Positions 50,590 to 61,652 of a DNA stretch of 64,000 nt are shown piece after piece. The notes beneath the pieces were generated by a model. The model was not told the DNA's origin. It searched no databases and worked only from the letters and a program-made list of their open reading frames with translations. Numbering within the stretch: position 1 is the stretch's first letter; each line of letters starts with the position of its first letter. The DNA comes from Corylus avellana (Eukaryota; Streptophyta; Magnoliopsida; Fagales; Betulaceae), in assembly GCF_901000735.1 (NCBI RefSeq), contig NC_081544.1, forward strand, positions 33,493,235 to 33,557,234, in the 5' to 3' direction. The position numbers and the translations under genes were made by a program.

Positions 50590-51519
50590 GACTCTTTTGC
50601 ACAAGAACAGTGACAGTAAGAATGATAAACCCTGAATGTATAGATACATTAGCGCACCCTGCTAGTTGATATTACTCTTCAGCATGAGTTCAACCCTAAA
50701 ACTGCTAGAGCCTAGAGGTAGCTTAAACTTCCTGCATGTTTATGTATATTATAAAGAAGTTCTCATTATCCAATACGTTACCACTATCACATGCAATTGC
50801 TCTATATATTTGGTGAGTTTTCCTCTGCGTAGCGTTTTGATATAATATAATGGTAAAAATAATTATAAGTATTCTGAGTTTGTTAATGTTGGGATGTGGG
50901 ACAATGGCCCAAAGGCCCAATTTCAATATGTCAACTCTCAAGCCCAAGGCTTATTTAGTGTTCGAGATTTAATGCCAAGCCTTGAGATAATCAAACCAAT
51001 AAATTCATGATCGGAGGTCGCCCCCTCCAGAAGGTTAACGATCCCAGAACGTGACTGACTAAGGATCAAGTCTTTTCCTCATTACCCATATCAATTGTTA
51101 GATATTTATCTCTGTCAGCTAAATGTCTACAATGCAATTAATTCATCGCTTCTCGAGTCCTTAAACTTCAATGAAAGCATATGTCATATCATACCGATTC
51201 ATCTTCGAGTTTCACCTATAGTCTTACACAAGAGGTACGAAGAACGTTTTTTTGCCAACGCGTGGTACCTAGTCACATCCATGGACAACTCACACCCCTA
51301 GTCTCGGGATTTGTGGGGATAGGGAATTAGTCTCAATAAAAACTAGTTTTTATAAATAAGCACAAATGGGATTGAGCGAATTATTTTTAGAGAATGATCA
51401 AACCAAGTGAATTTTCCTTGGCAACATTAAATCAAATGAAACGACCTCTTCTCATCCAAGTTGGCTTTTAAGAGGTTATCAATATCAATCTTAATAATAT
51501 TAAACAAAATCTACTAACG

Positions 51520-52050
51520 CGTGGACGCTCCTCACTGGCGCGTGGCCTCTCCGGATCATGGTTACACCATCCTCTGCCACTTCTGCATCTGTTTTTTGGT
51601 GTTTTGATGTTTTTCTGTTGCTTTTCCACAGCTCCTTTTACGTTTTGCTGCCTTTTTTGTGTTGTTTGGGTTACCAACTCCTAGCCTTTTTGTAGACTGA
51701 TTTGAAAGTCGAGACTTTTGTGATCAGTGTGTTTTCCTCGTCAATAGATCTTGCTCGGTTTTTGGCAATGCTTCCCCTGCAACAACCACTTAACAATGGT
51801 GGTTTCTTTTACCGCATGAAGCTTTTAACGAAGCCCTTTTGCGTTTGTATACCATTTCGTGCGGCTCTTAGAGAGGGCCGAATCATTTTTGAATCTATTG
51901 TCTACCATTTGTTTTCATTACTATATTTGTATTGCCTTTTTCGTTTGAGTTTTGTTGTTGGGAGTCCACCATGTTTCATTTGTATTTATTCCTCTAATCC
52001 ATATCCCATTATTGAATACTTTTTTAAAAAAACAAGAAAGAAAAAAAAAA
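51520..52050 (+). mobile_element. Poly(A)-tailed retroposon with 18-bp target duplication
   Basis: AAACAAAATCTACTAACG at 51502-51519 reappears with one change (A to G) at 52051-52068. Just before the second copy is an A-rich tail (52024-52050). The insert of 531 bp has no recognisable protein. An A-tail and a long variable target duplication mean insertion by target-primed reverse transcription, so this is a truncated LINE or a SINE-like copy. Confidence 0.8.
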
Positions 52051-52061
52051 AAACAAAATCT

Positions 52062-52142
52062 ACTGACGTTGCTCCTGATCTCACCAATTTTAACTTTTAG
52101 AGAGGTGTATTGGGGTTTTGATTAATGAATGGCCTGATAGCT
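52062..52142 (+). repeat. 5'-flank block of gene B shared with gene A
   Basis: TGACGTTGCTCCTGATCTC, ACCAATTTTAAC and GAGAGGTGTATTGGGGTTTTG align with 47738-47818. Its left border is the retroposon's target duplication, so the retroposon landed at the edge of this block. It now lies about 1.4 kb from the gene B start, compared with about 0.5 kb for A. Confidence 0.7.
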
Positions 52143-52324
52143 GATTGCAATTTTTTTTTTTGGATGAAGTTCACTGATTGTTATCAATTAAGTCAAAGGA
52201 ATCAATTAATTCAATCAAACTGTGGGGTTTTTTAATTTCTTTTTTCCTTTTTTAAATTTTAATTTTATAAATGAAGCATTTTGGTCGATTTTGTTTCTTA
52301 GTTAAGATTTTCTATTAAATCTTA

Positions 52325-52563
52325 GAGTCTATTTGGGATTGCGTTTGTAAAATAGAGATTTTAAGTCAAAAAAAAAAAGGTCTTTGGGCAAAAACGTTAT
52401 TTTTAAGCTTTTATCAAAAGTGTGTTTTGGTCATTTTGGACTTTTTGGACTCCTTAAAAACACTTTTAATTTTTGTACTAAACGAGCACTATTTTTTTTT
52501 AAACGGACTTTTTGAGTGTTAAAAGTACTTTTAGATCTTTCAAACGCAATCCCGAATAGACCG
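52325..52563 (+). mobile_element. Tourist-like MITE, copy 5 of 5
   Basis: Ends GAGTCTATTTGGGATTGCG and, reversed, CGGTCTATTCGGGATTGCG, the best-conserved pair in the window. TTA is duplicated at 52322-52324 and 52564-52566. It sits about 0.9 kb upstream of gene B. Confidence 0.8.
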
Positions 52564-53499
52564 TTAGTAGAGAAGGGATAAATAAAACCGTTTACTAGAT
52601 TAGAATCCTAAATTGTAAATTTTTAAATTTTAAGAAAGAAATTAAAAGCTAGGCGAAAATTTGAGAAAAATAAGTAAAATTTTCCCAAAATTTTATTCTT
52701 CATAAAGAGGTTCATAGTTTGAGAAAAGATTGAAGAGATGGACTCTCTCTTGAATGAGATGTGAAATGGGTCTCCACAAACTCACTGTGGTTTTTTTTTT
52801 TTTTTGAGGTAAGAGTCCTCACTTTTGTTTGTTTCTTTTTTAGAAATATTGTACAAATAGGACCAATTCTACTAGCTTAGGGAAAAGAAAGAAAAGGACC
52901 AATCCTAAACAAAATCCCCCATCAAACAAGTGGCATTAGAGTGTTATCATAGGATAAATAATTATGACAACTTTGCCACAAAAATATCTTTTCTTTTTTT
53001 ATTTTATTTTTGACGATCACAAAAACATGGGTAATATAGTCATTCCGGTGATAAATCACTTATTGAGGTCATGTCCGAATTGATGCCGTGTCTCATTCGA
53101 TGTCATGTCTTAAAACCTGCAAAGGATCGGAGACTTATGAGTGATTCAGGGCGGTGGGTTCGTCTTCCCCGACGGACGAATTCTCTGTCACCTAACGGCG
53201 AACACTCGTACGGTAAGGGCCTTACGTTCGTTAGTCCTTACAACTTGAATTGAGATTGAAAAGAAAATTGCAAATAAATGGAGGATACGTTTTTTTTAAT
53301 AAAATGGAGGATAATTAAAAAAATGATAATAATGGCTTTACATCAGATAAAGAGCTTGTCACCCTCCTTTGTTGCCTTGTCAGCCTCCTTGTCGCCCTCT
53401 AAAAGTCCGTACTCTTATATATGCAAGTCCACGCGCCGGCCCATCAGAATTGTGTTTAGCGGTTGAGAGCCAGATCGAAGGGCGTTCGTAGAGCACAGA

Positions 53500-55268
53500 A
53501 TGTGGGGTTCCGGCGTAACAGCGGCCATAGTGACGATGGAGTGCTTGGATGTAGGCTTGAACACTCTTGGCAAAGCTGCTATGACGAGAGGGATGAGTGA
53601 CTTCGTGTTTGTTACCTACTCCAATGCCCTCGCCGCCTTCTTTCTTCTCCTTTATTCCTTCATCGTTTACAGGTTAATTAATTTACTCCAACAATATTTC
53701 ACCACGCTTTTCTTCTCTCTCTCTCTCTCTCGTATTTTCTCCTTAATTATCTTACTGATTGACAGAAACAAGCCTCGTCCTGCTCTTACATGCGGCATGA
53801 TCGGCGGAGTGTTTGTTATTGCCCTGCTCAGGTACGTAAGACAGTACATATACTTTAATACATATATACTTCTCCTCTTGAATTTAGTTATTTTGTTGGC
53901 AAATATTGCATGCCTTTCTGGGTCTAATTGCCTGCTTATCTGTTTATGTGTTGCAGTTGTAGTGTACAAATGCTTAAAGCTTTTGGGATTGGTTACAGCT
54001 CTCCCACTTTGGCCTCTATTATGTCTGATCTTCTTCCAGCTTATACTTCTATTCTTGCAATCATCTTCGGGTGCGCTTCTTAATTAATTCCCCTGTCTTC
54101 TCTGTCTCTCTGTCTCTGTCTCTCTCTGAAAATGGGGATTTATTTATGAGGCTTATTCAAATGGGTTTTAGGTTTGAAAAACTAGACTTGAGAGTTCGAA
54201 GCAGTCAGGTGAGATGTGGTGGCATCATTGTATCAGTCACAGGGGCATTCATTGTTACTCTATACAAAGGCCTACCAATTACACTTGTTTCATTACCTAA
54301 GAAAGTCAGTGCTGCTCAACTTCTTTCACCGACGCAATCAAATTGGGTCCTGGGGGCCTTTCTCCTGGCGTCTTATACCTTTTGCCTTGCAGTTATGTTA
54401 CTTGTACAGGTAAATCATATGTAAACATGATAAAACATCCATAGCAGCTACATATTTGTTGTCTTTCTCTCATATATTAGCGTTAATCTTTGATTTTTTT
54501 TTTTTTATTTGAAGTGACGGGTTGTAAGGGACTACCCTGGGGAGGTGGTCACAGTCGCACTCCTTCGCAATATCTTTGTGACCATCCTATCTGCCATCAT
54601 CTCCCTCATTGCAGAGAAAGACCCAAATGCTTGGAAATTGAGCCTCAATATGGAATTAATGGCTATAGGCTATTCGGTATGCAAAAGGCTAGGATGGATT
54701 TCTGATCCTGACCATCACAGTAGCTCAATGTTAATTAACTTCCCACATACGGCTTAATCTGCAGGCACTGTTTGGAAATACAATTCGACTCAGTGTTCAT
54801 TTATGGGCAATAAGAAAGAAAGGGCCTGTTTTTGTTGCCATGTTTAAGCCACTTGGTATAGTCATTGCCGTTATCATGGGAGTTACTTTTCTTGGGGATA
54901 CACTTTATCTTGGAAGGTATGTTTTTCTGTGTCTTTCATCTTTGTCAACCCTCATTTCTATAGAGCTATTTGAATTGTATGCAATTCTAACCACAAACCA
55001 AATTGTCGGAATCCTTATCCTTCTCTGCCATGGAGTAAAAAGTTCACACAACATCTTTTGTGTCTGTTGAATACGAGGAACTACTAATGGTAGTTCAACT
55101 TGAATGGTGTGCAGTGCGATTGGAGCGGCTACAATAGTTGTTGGGTTTTATGCTGCGGTATGGGGGCAAGCCCAAGAAAAGAAGATGGTTAAAGACTGTC
55201 CAACTAGTAGCCATGAGTCATCTTCTCCTAGAGTCCCTCTTCTGCAGAACAAAAGCACGCAAGTATAG
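53500..55268 (+). pseudogene. WAT1-related/UMAMIT transporter, array gene B, with in-frame stop at exon 5
   Basis: Seven exons align one to one with gene A: 53500-53672, 53766-53831, 53957-54070, 54172-54409, 54515-54676, 54765-54916, 55115-55268, for 353 codons including the stop. All borders are AG/GT and all other codons are open. The first codon of exon 5 (54515-54517, codon 198) is TGA, where A has ACC and C and D have GCA. The exon is 162 nt, as in A, and its frame after TGA reads RVVRDYPGEVVTVALLRN, so only this codon is wrong. Translation would stop after the first EamA half (197 residues). An acceptor at GGGGAG/GTGGTC (54543) would keep frame and skip the stop at the cost of ten codons. 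Family motifs elsewhere ([39 protein letters not shown]) are intact, so any loss is recent. I call it a probable pseudogene, not a proven one. Confidence 0.72.
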
Positions 55269-57783
55269 AATTCCAAACTAGCTTAAAGCCTTCTTATTGC
55301 TGTTGACAACATTAGCTTAAGAAACTGCATTTTTGTAACTAAAAACATTTTGCTCGCTGAAATCTATCAATATGTAGATAATTATTATTCCGTCATTTTG
55401 GATTTTTTTTTTATTTTTTATTTTTTATTTTTAAGAAAAAATTATTTATAAATAATTTCATATTCCTTTATTTTATCATTATCTTCTTTAGAAACTAAAC
55501 TCCCTTTTACTTAAAGCCTATTTCACCCATATTCTGTTTCATGATCATGGAATCATTTTTCCTTGAAGGGTTTGTAGAACTGCCATACAAGCATGACCTA
55601 AATCAAGAGCTTTTGAATCTCAAATCCAAATGGGACGTGTGACATTATAAACTTTTTTTTAAAGTTTGATATACTCAATTGATAATTTTTTTTTAACTTT
55701 AGAGGGATAATTACAAAAGTGATAAAAATTCAAGAATTTGGGTGAAGTTTTTCCTTAAAAGAAATTTTTGATCTAAGAGGGTGAGTTACCTACTTGTTTA
55801 CATGAGTCCTAATTGACTATAGGGCTTAGAAAGATTTCCAAAAATTTTGGTGGGCCATGGCCCACAAGCCCTAACCTATTAGGATAAGGATTGGCTACAA
55901 TTGGGTCATCCAATTCATTGACCAAATTGCAATCAATGGTAGGGGACAGGGCTCCCCACTAAATCTCCTCCAATTACTTAAAATTTGAGATTTTTATATT
56001 AAGAAATTATGGCCTTTCATTAAATCTGATGGTCTATACTACTTCGGTAATTAAAATAGATAGCTTGTAAATTTACTATACTATTTGGTAAAACAAAAGC
56101 AGTTTAAAATCAAAATTAATTGCCTTGATTATACAAAAGTTGTTGATATTTTATAGACCATCATATTTAATAAATGATCACAATTTTATAACATGAGAAT
56201 TTTCAATTTTGAGTAATTGGAGGGGATCTTAATCCCCTTCTTTGTGGTGTTGTTTAAATTGATTACAATTCAATTAGCAAATTGCAGCCTATTCCAAACA
56301 GACTTATTAGGTATTTTTGATTATGTTAAAGTATTGATTAAATTATTAAATCTACATATTTTTATCAATTTAAACTTTTAAAACAAATTATAATTTAATA
56401 TAGTGTCAGAACAAGATGTCACAAATTCAAACCTTAACTCTATAATTTATTCTCATTTAAATAAAACATTTTACGTGTTATACCTTACCTATTAAAATAT
56501 CTATTAAATAATTAAATTTACCAACTTTCCTACAAATTTGGATTGTCTTTTACTGGATCTCCTCGTTGCAGGTATAAAGGTAGGCGTGTCAGGGGAGGAG
56601 GGATGCCCGTTACCTGCATCCCTCCTCCCCTCGACCTCTCCGCCCCGGGTGCTAGTATTTTACTTGATGTCCCTAGTCCCGGTGCCCCCTGCCTCTCCTT
56701 TCCCCCTCTGCTTTTTCTCTGTTTTTTGCCTTTTGTCTTGCCGTTCCCCCAGCCGCTTTCTTCCCCGCCATCTCCATCTGCAGCGTTCCCTGCTTGGGTT
56801 GAAACGGGTTGGGTGCTGAATCGGCTTGCCATCGACCAATCCTCCATCCTCTCTGTGGGTATTACTTTTGAGGGTTTTCACTCAAACTCTCCCCCTCCCT
56901 GTTTGTTTGTGTGTGCTGCTGATCTCCTCCAAGCCCGTTTCGCAGCTCACCGCTCGCTGTCGGGTCTTTTCACGCGCCCCTCCTGTGCCAAGCTTTTTGT
57001 GCCACCTTCCGCGGTGGTTTCCGGCCAGCTCGCGATCGGCATCCTCCAGCTGCCGCAACCCGCTTTTCTGTTTTTTTTTTTCGCATTTATTTCCCTACTT
57101 TTTTGTTTTTATGTAATTTCTTTTCCTGCATTTGTTTTACTGTTTCCTTTATTTCCCTGTATGATTTTTTTTTTTTTGCTTGTAATAAGGCTCTTTCCTC
57201 CTGCTTCGTTGCACTCGGTTTCTGCCCGTTATTACTGGTCCAAACCCTTGGGCTGTGGATGTGAACTTTATCTTGGCCTTCGGGTCGAGGAGGATGAGTA
57301 TATGTTTGGGGGTTTTGCTCTCAAGGCCGAGGAATAAGCGTTACCTATGCATTAGATGGTGTCTGTTTGATGCAGATTTGATTTTTAAATCTGATGATTA
57401 GTCATAGGTTAGCAGATGCTGTGTTATGGTTGATTTGATCTGTTGTTGATGATTGTATTTTTAGCTTCGGCTACGATTTGTTTCAGAGCTTTTTGCTCTG
57501 TTTATAAAAGCTTTATGCTTACGACTTTTATTAATGAATGAGTATGATATGTTTTAAAAAAAAATAAAGGTAGGCGTGTCGTGCTTTTGGTGTTTTTTGT
57601 TTTGTATTTCTCATTAGAAAAAACAAAAAACAAAAACCATAATACAAAAGATGATCAAAAGTCACCATCCTTCCACCCCACTACAGTGACTGACAGCTGA
57701 AGTTTCTGACCCACAAAAAGAAAAAAGAGTCTCATGGGAATGAATCATAGGAGGGAAGGGCGAAAAGAGTGAGGTGGTGTAGT
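55269..57783. other. Spacer between transporter genes B and C
   Basis: AT-rich without a supported gene up to 56573, then a retroposon at 56591-57563 and about 200 bases of flank before gene C. The open frame 56543-57337 lies mostly in the retroposon and is not treated as a gene. Confidence 0.5.
56591..57563 (+). mobile_element. L1-like retroposon with perfect 17-bp target duplication, just upstream of gene C
   Basis: ATAAAGGTAGGCGTGTC lies at 56574-56590 and again, unchanged, at 57564-57580. The second copy follows a short A tail (57555-57563). The insert of 973 bp begins GC-rich and pyrimidine-rich, like the LINE-type fragment at 7441-8214 (both have TTTACTTGATGTCCC), and ends AT-rich with TTAATGAATGAGTATGATATG, as LINE tails do. 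Since reverse transcriptase is absent, it looks like a LINE with its middle deleted. The insertion is recent enough that the duplication has not changed. It ends about 220 bp before the gene C start. Confidence 0.85.
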
Positions 57784-58300
57784 ATGGGGTTCGAGGATTC
57801 ACTGCCTTTTTTGGGGATGTTAATGGTGATTTTGATTCAAGTTGGCAATCTGGAAGTAAGCAAAGCAGCCATGTCCGCCGGGATGAACAAATATACCCTT
57901 GCTGTATATTCCAATGCCCTCTCGACCCTCGTCTTTCTCCCACTTTCCTGCATCTGCTGCAGGTCGTTTTCTCTCTATCTTCTTCTCTCTCCATACACGT
58001 CCACACCGTTTTCCTTCCTGTATTGAAGTAAATTTAATTTTTCCTCTTTCCTTTTTTTTTTTTTTTTCATAATGTTCTTTTGACTTCTGACCAGGTCACA
58101 GCGTCCTCCTCCAGTAACTTTTTCTGTTCTTTGCCGGATTTTCTTGCTTTCCCTGATTGGGTTGGTAACATCCATTATCCATACATATGCAATCATATTG
58201 ATTAATTTGTTAGTTTTGCTTATATTTTGTCTCAAAAAATTGAGCAGCAAAAAGGTTACCTGTTTTAGATTTCATTTGGATTATGTTGATTATAGTTTTA

Positions 58301-58337
<37 letters not shown>

Positions 58338-60369
58338 TTTTGATTTTTGTTAAATTTTATAACAGATGTTCCGGACAGATATTAGAGTATGCTGGTATAC
58401 AGTACAGCTCTCCCACGCTTTGTACAGCCATGCTCAACCTTATTCCAGCTTTTACCTTCATGCTTGCCATTATTTTCAGGTCCCCTCTTCTTATTTCTGA
58501 TTCTCAAAATGAATGAATAAGAACTGCCTTATTTGTCCAAATAGAAAAAACAGAAGGGAAATACACAATTGAATTACCATTTTGGTTCTTTAGATTGTTG
58601 AATCCATATGTCACTAATGGCCTCATATATGAAAAGTAAGTGGAAAAATGCACAGGATGAATGGATTTGATCATTTCTGAAACCAAGCTTGTTCTTTGCT
58701 GTCAAATTGGCCAAGTTCAATTTTCAACTGGATCCATCTGCAGATGCTGAAGTTGTGCACAATCAAGCTTTTAAATGGGGCTAAAATCAGATCGATGCAC
58801 TTTAATCTTTAGATAAGCAAGTAGTGTGCTTCTTGATTGCAAAATAGCGAGCCTTAATTGGCTATGTAAGAATTAGGTACATTCTTTTGACTGCTACTGA
58901 AATTCCTGCGTTATTTCAATTGGTTGGCTTTTTAGGATGGAAAAACTAGAGTGGAGTAGCTCAAGCAGTCAGGCTAAACTTCTGGGTACCATAGTATCAA
59001 TCACAGGAGCATCTGTTGTGACATTCTACAAGGGCCCACCAATTCTGATGACACCTTCTTCTAGTCAACTTCTTCTGTCACCACAATCAAGCTGGATCCT
59101 TGGAGGCATTTTGCTCACAGCTGATGCTTTCAGCTACTCTGCATGGTTTTTAGTGCAGGTAGATTAATTGTCCTTGTATAAAGTTGGAAAATGACATTAA
59201 TTTGCAAGTTATGAGTATTTATCATTTTTGTGGGATGTTTGCAGGCAACAATCCTTAAAATCTACCCAGCAGTGCTTGTCATATTATTTCACATGTTCTT
59301 GTACTACACCATTTTGTCTGCAGTATTCACTCTGATTTTTGTCAGAGACCCAGATGCTTGGAGGTTAAGGCTTGACATGGGTTTGGTTGCTATATTATAC
59401 ACAGTAAGCAGATAGCAAACCTTATCTTTTATTTTAATTCCAAAACTCCAAAATTGTTATAAAGTTGGAACCTTTTAGAATGGTGAGCTTCATCATTTAC
59501 CTTAAACCAAATCAAATCTGTTGTGGCAGTGAGAAATCCAAACGAAACAGCACAATTGCACATTGAGGATACATGTATTATGATCTTTTATACCAATTTC
59601 CTGGAGAAAAAACTTCACTGGGGCTAACATTGCTCAAGATTTTATCTCTTAATCAAGCTACTTTTAAGTGACATGAACTTCAATTTGTCAAATGAAGGGA
59701 GTTGTTTCCTCTGTGTTGCGTGGTAGCTTGTCTACATGGTGCCTGTCGAGGACTGGACCATTCTTTTGTTCTATGTTCAAGCCTGTGGCGATTATCTTTT
59801 CTGTTGTCATGGATGTCTTTTTAGGAGATGTTCTCTGTATTGGAAGGTAACACTGATTAAAGTTAAAAGTCTTTTCAATTCTTTTTCGTTTATGCTTTGC
59901 TCACTTACAAGCTGGTCACTCATCACTATTTACTTCATTACAACTGGTTATATCATTTAGAAAAATGTTTAGGGTGGTACTACAACTTGTACTATCACTC
60001 CTTACAAACTAACGGAGCAGTCCATGCAGTATTGTCATGTTATCCACAATCAAATTTAATTGTTTGTGTTTGACGTGGTAAGCATCATATGAACTTTGAG
60101 ATAATTTATAATAAACTTATTATAAAAGCAATAATATTTATAACAGCACACTTTTTTTATTTTTTATTTTTTATCTTGAAAATTGATTGTTATTAATCCT
60201 CTTAACTTGTTGCAGTGTGATTGGAGCAGCAATAACTGTAGTTGGATTTTATGCTGTAATGTGGGGGAAAGCCAATGAAGAAAAGGTGTACAAAGACATT
60301 GGGGTAGAGAGTTTTGGATCATCCAGCAAAAAGGACCCTTTGTTGCAAAACATAGTAGAAGAAATGTAA
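57784..60369 (+). CDS. WAT1-related/UMAMIT transporter, array gene C, complete
   Basis: Seven exons: 57784-57962, 58095-58160, 58366-58479, 58936-59158, 59245-59403, 59698-59846, 60216-60369; 347 residues. It carries the family marks VSKAAMSAGMNKYTLAVYSN, YAGIQYSSPTL, LNLIPAFTFMLAIIF, MEKLEW, GTIVSITGASVVTFYKG, DPDAWRL and GAAITVVGFYAVMWGKA, with about ten membrane helices in two EamA halves. It is closer to D than to A or B in exons 3 and 4 (LNLIP, SSSS.AK). Exon 6 is one codon shorter than in A and B and has two unusual residues: Ala278 where the others have Gly (KPVAI for KP/SPLGI), and Asp286 in the MG(I/V)xFLG stretch, a charge inside a helix. Intron 2 contains a GA microsatellite (58304-58333). 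A retroposon ends about 220 bp upstream of the start. Likely functional, but these changes are worth checking. Confidence 0.87.
58304..58333. repeat. (GA)n microsatellite in gene C intron 2
   Basis: About 30 bases of GA repeats between exons 2 and 3. Gene B (53717-53732) and gene D (61618-61647) have CT repeats in intron 1, so microsatellites recur in introns of this array. Confidence 0.9.
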
Positions 60370-61433
60370 ATGCCCTGTATAGTGATTTATATGAATTATA
60401 CTTCATGGAAAATAAACGATTATACACGGCTTGTTTTCTTCCATTTGACCCAGATCATTCGCTTCAGTGACTTGAATTGAGAACTATAGACTATTCTCAT
60501 GTTCATAAGCCTAAGACTAAACTATACATCTATAAATGTGAAAACTAGAAAATGAGTGAAAGGAGGATGGAATCAGGTTGAAATATATGTTTCACCAACA
60601 GAGAAAAATGGAAGAAGATAAAAAGGAGTAATCCTTTATCTGGGTAGACAACCTTAAGAGTATCTAGCTCGAGTTGGATGTCCTACATGTGACAAACAGG
60701 TAAAAGGTGGACTATTGATAATTGTCCATCCATTTCTACGAGCCTCACGTAATGACTCATTTCATTTCATGATTCATATTAAATTCTATTATTAATGTAT
60801 ATGGTACTACAAAGCAAATATATTATTACACCATTTAAAATTTTTACATGACGTGATTATATATACTGCCTTCTTTATTTTTTTATTTGTATGAAACACT
60901 GTATCAAACGTGGTGGCAAGAATGATATAAATGCTACAAGTTATTCTATAAAAAAATATTACGCTTCCTAATTTTTGTTTTGTTTTAAAAGTTGGTTATG
61001 AAATAATATATTACTGTCCTATGAATTAGTGACACATTTGTTAAAATAATAAATATTATGGGATTATGACAAGTTAATTAGAAACTAACTTAAAAAAATA
61101 ATAATAATAATAAAAATAATTATAGCACTTTCTTGTTCCAAATCCAATAGCAGGCCAAGTGGGGAAGACGACAAACAAAAAATTGAGGAGAAAGGGGGAG
61201 GAAATGATTGATGATAAAAGGTAAACTAAGTTTTGATTTTTGGTTTTTTTTTTTTTTTAACATTTTTTTGTTTTTGGTTTAGGAAAAGGAGGCGAGATGA
61301 TTGCGAAAAGTAGCCAAATTCTCTTCTACTGTGATTCGTTGGCGCTGGCGCTGGGTGGCTTTTGGACTTTGGAACTCTGACTCACACTCTGAACCTTTCG
61401 CAGTCACACAAACAGAGAGAGAAGAGAGCGGGG
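60370..61433. other. Spacer between transporter genes C and D
   Basis: AT-rich, with no supported gene or recognised element. It must contain the gene C 3' end and the gene D promoter. Confidence 0.5.
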
Positions 61434-61612
61434 ATGGGGAGTGTTGCGCTTCCATTTGTGGGCATGATGATGGCACAGTGTGCACAGGTTGGGCTTATGA
61501 TAGTGGGCAAAGAAGCCATGACAAGGGGAATGAGCAACCTGGTCTTCATCTTCTACTCCAACGCCTTTGCCTCCCTCATCCTCCTCCCCACTTCCTTTCT
61601 CTTCCACAGGTA

Positions 61613-61652
<40 letters not shown>

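Larger units (their letters stand above)
50590..53499. other. Spacer between transporter genes A and B
   Basis: No gene. It holds a retroposon at 51520-52050, the gene-B copy of the shared 5' flank at 52062-52142 and a Tourist-like MITE at 52325-52563. The part 50880-51400 has repeat-like text beginning TGTTGGGATGTGGGACAA, possibly an LTR remnant. Confidence 0.5.

Noticed and set aside
56543..57337. 264-codon open frame upstream of gene C
   Set aside because: It begins outside the retroposon and runs through its target duplication and GC/pyrimidine-rich 5' part. The peptide is Pro/Phe/Ser low-complexity with no domain. It is an open frame by composition.
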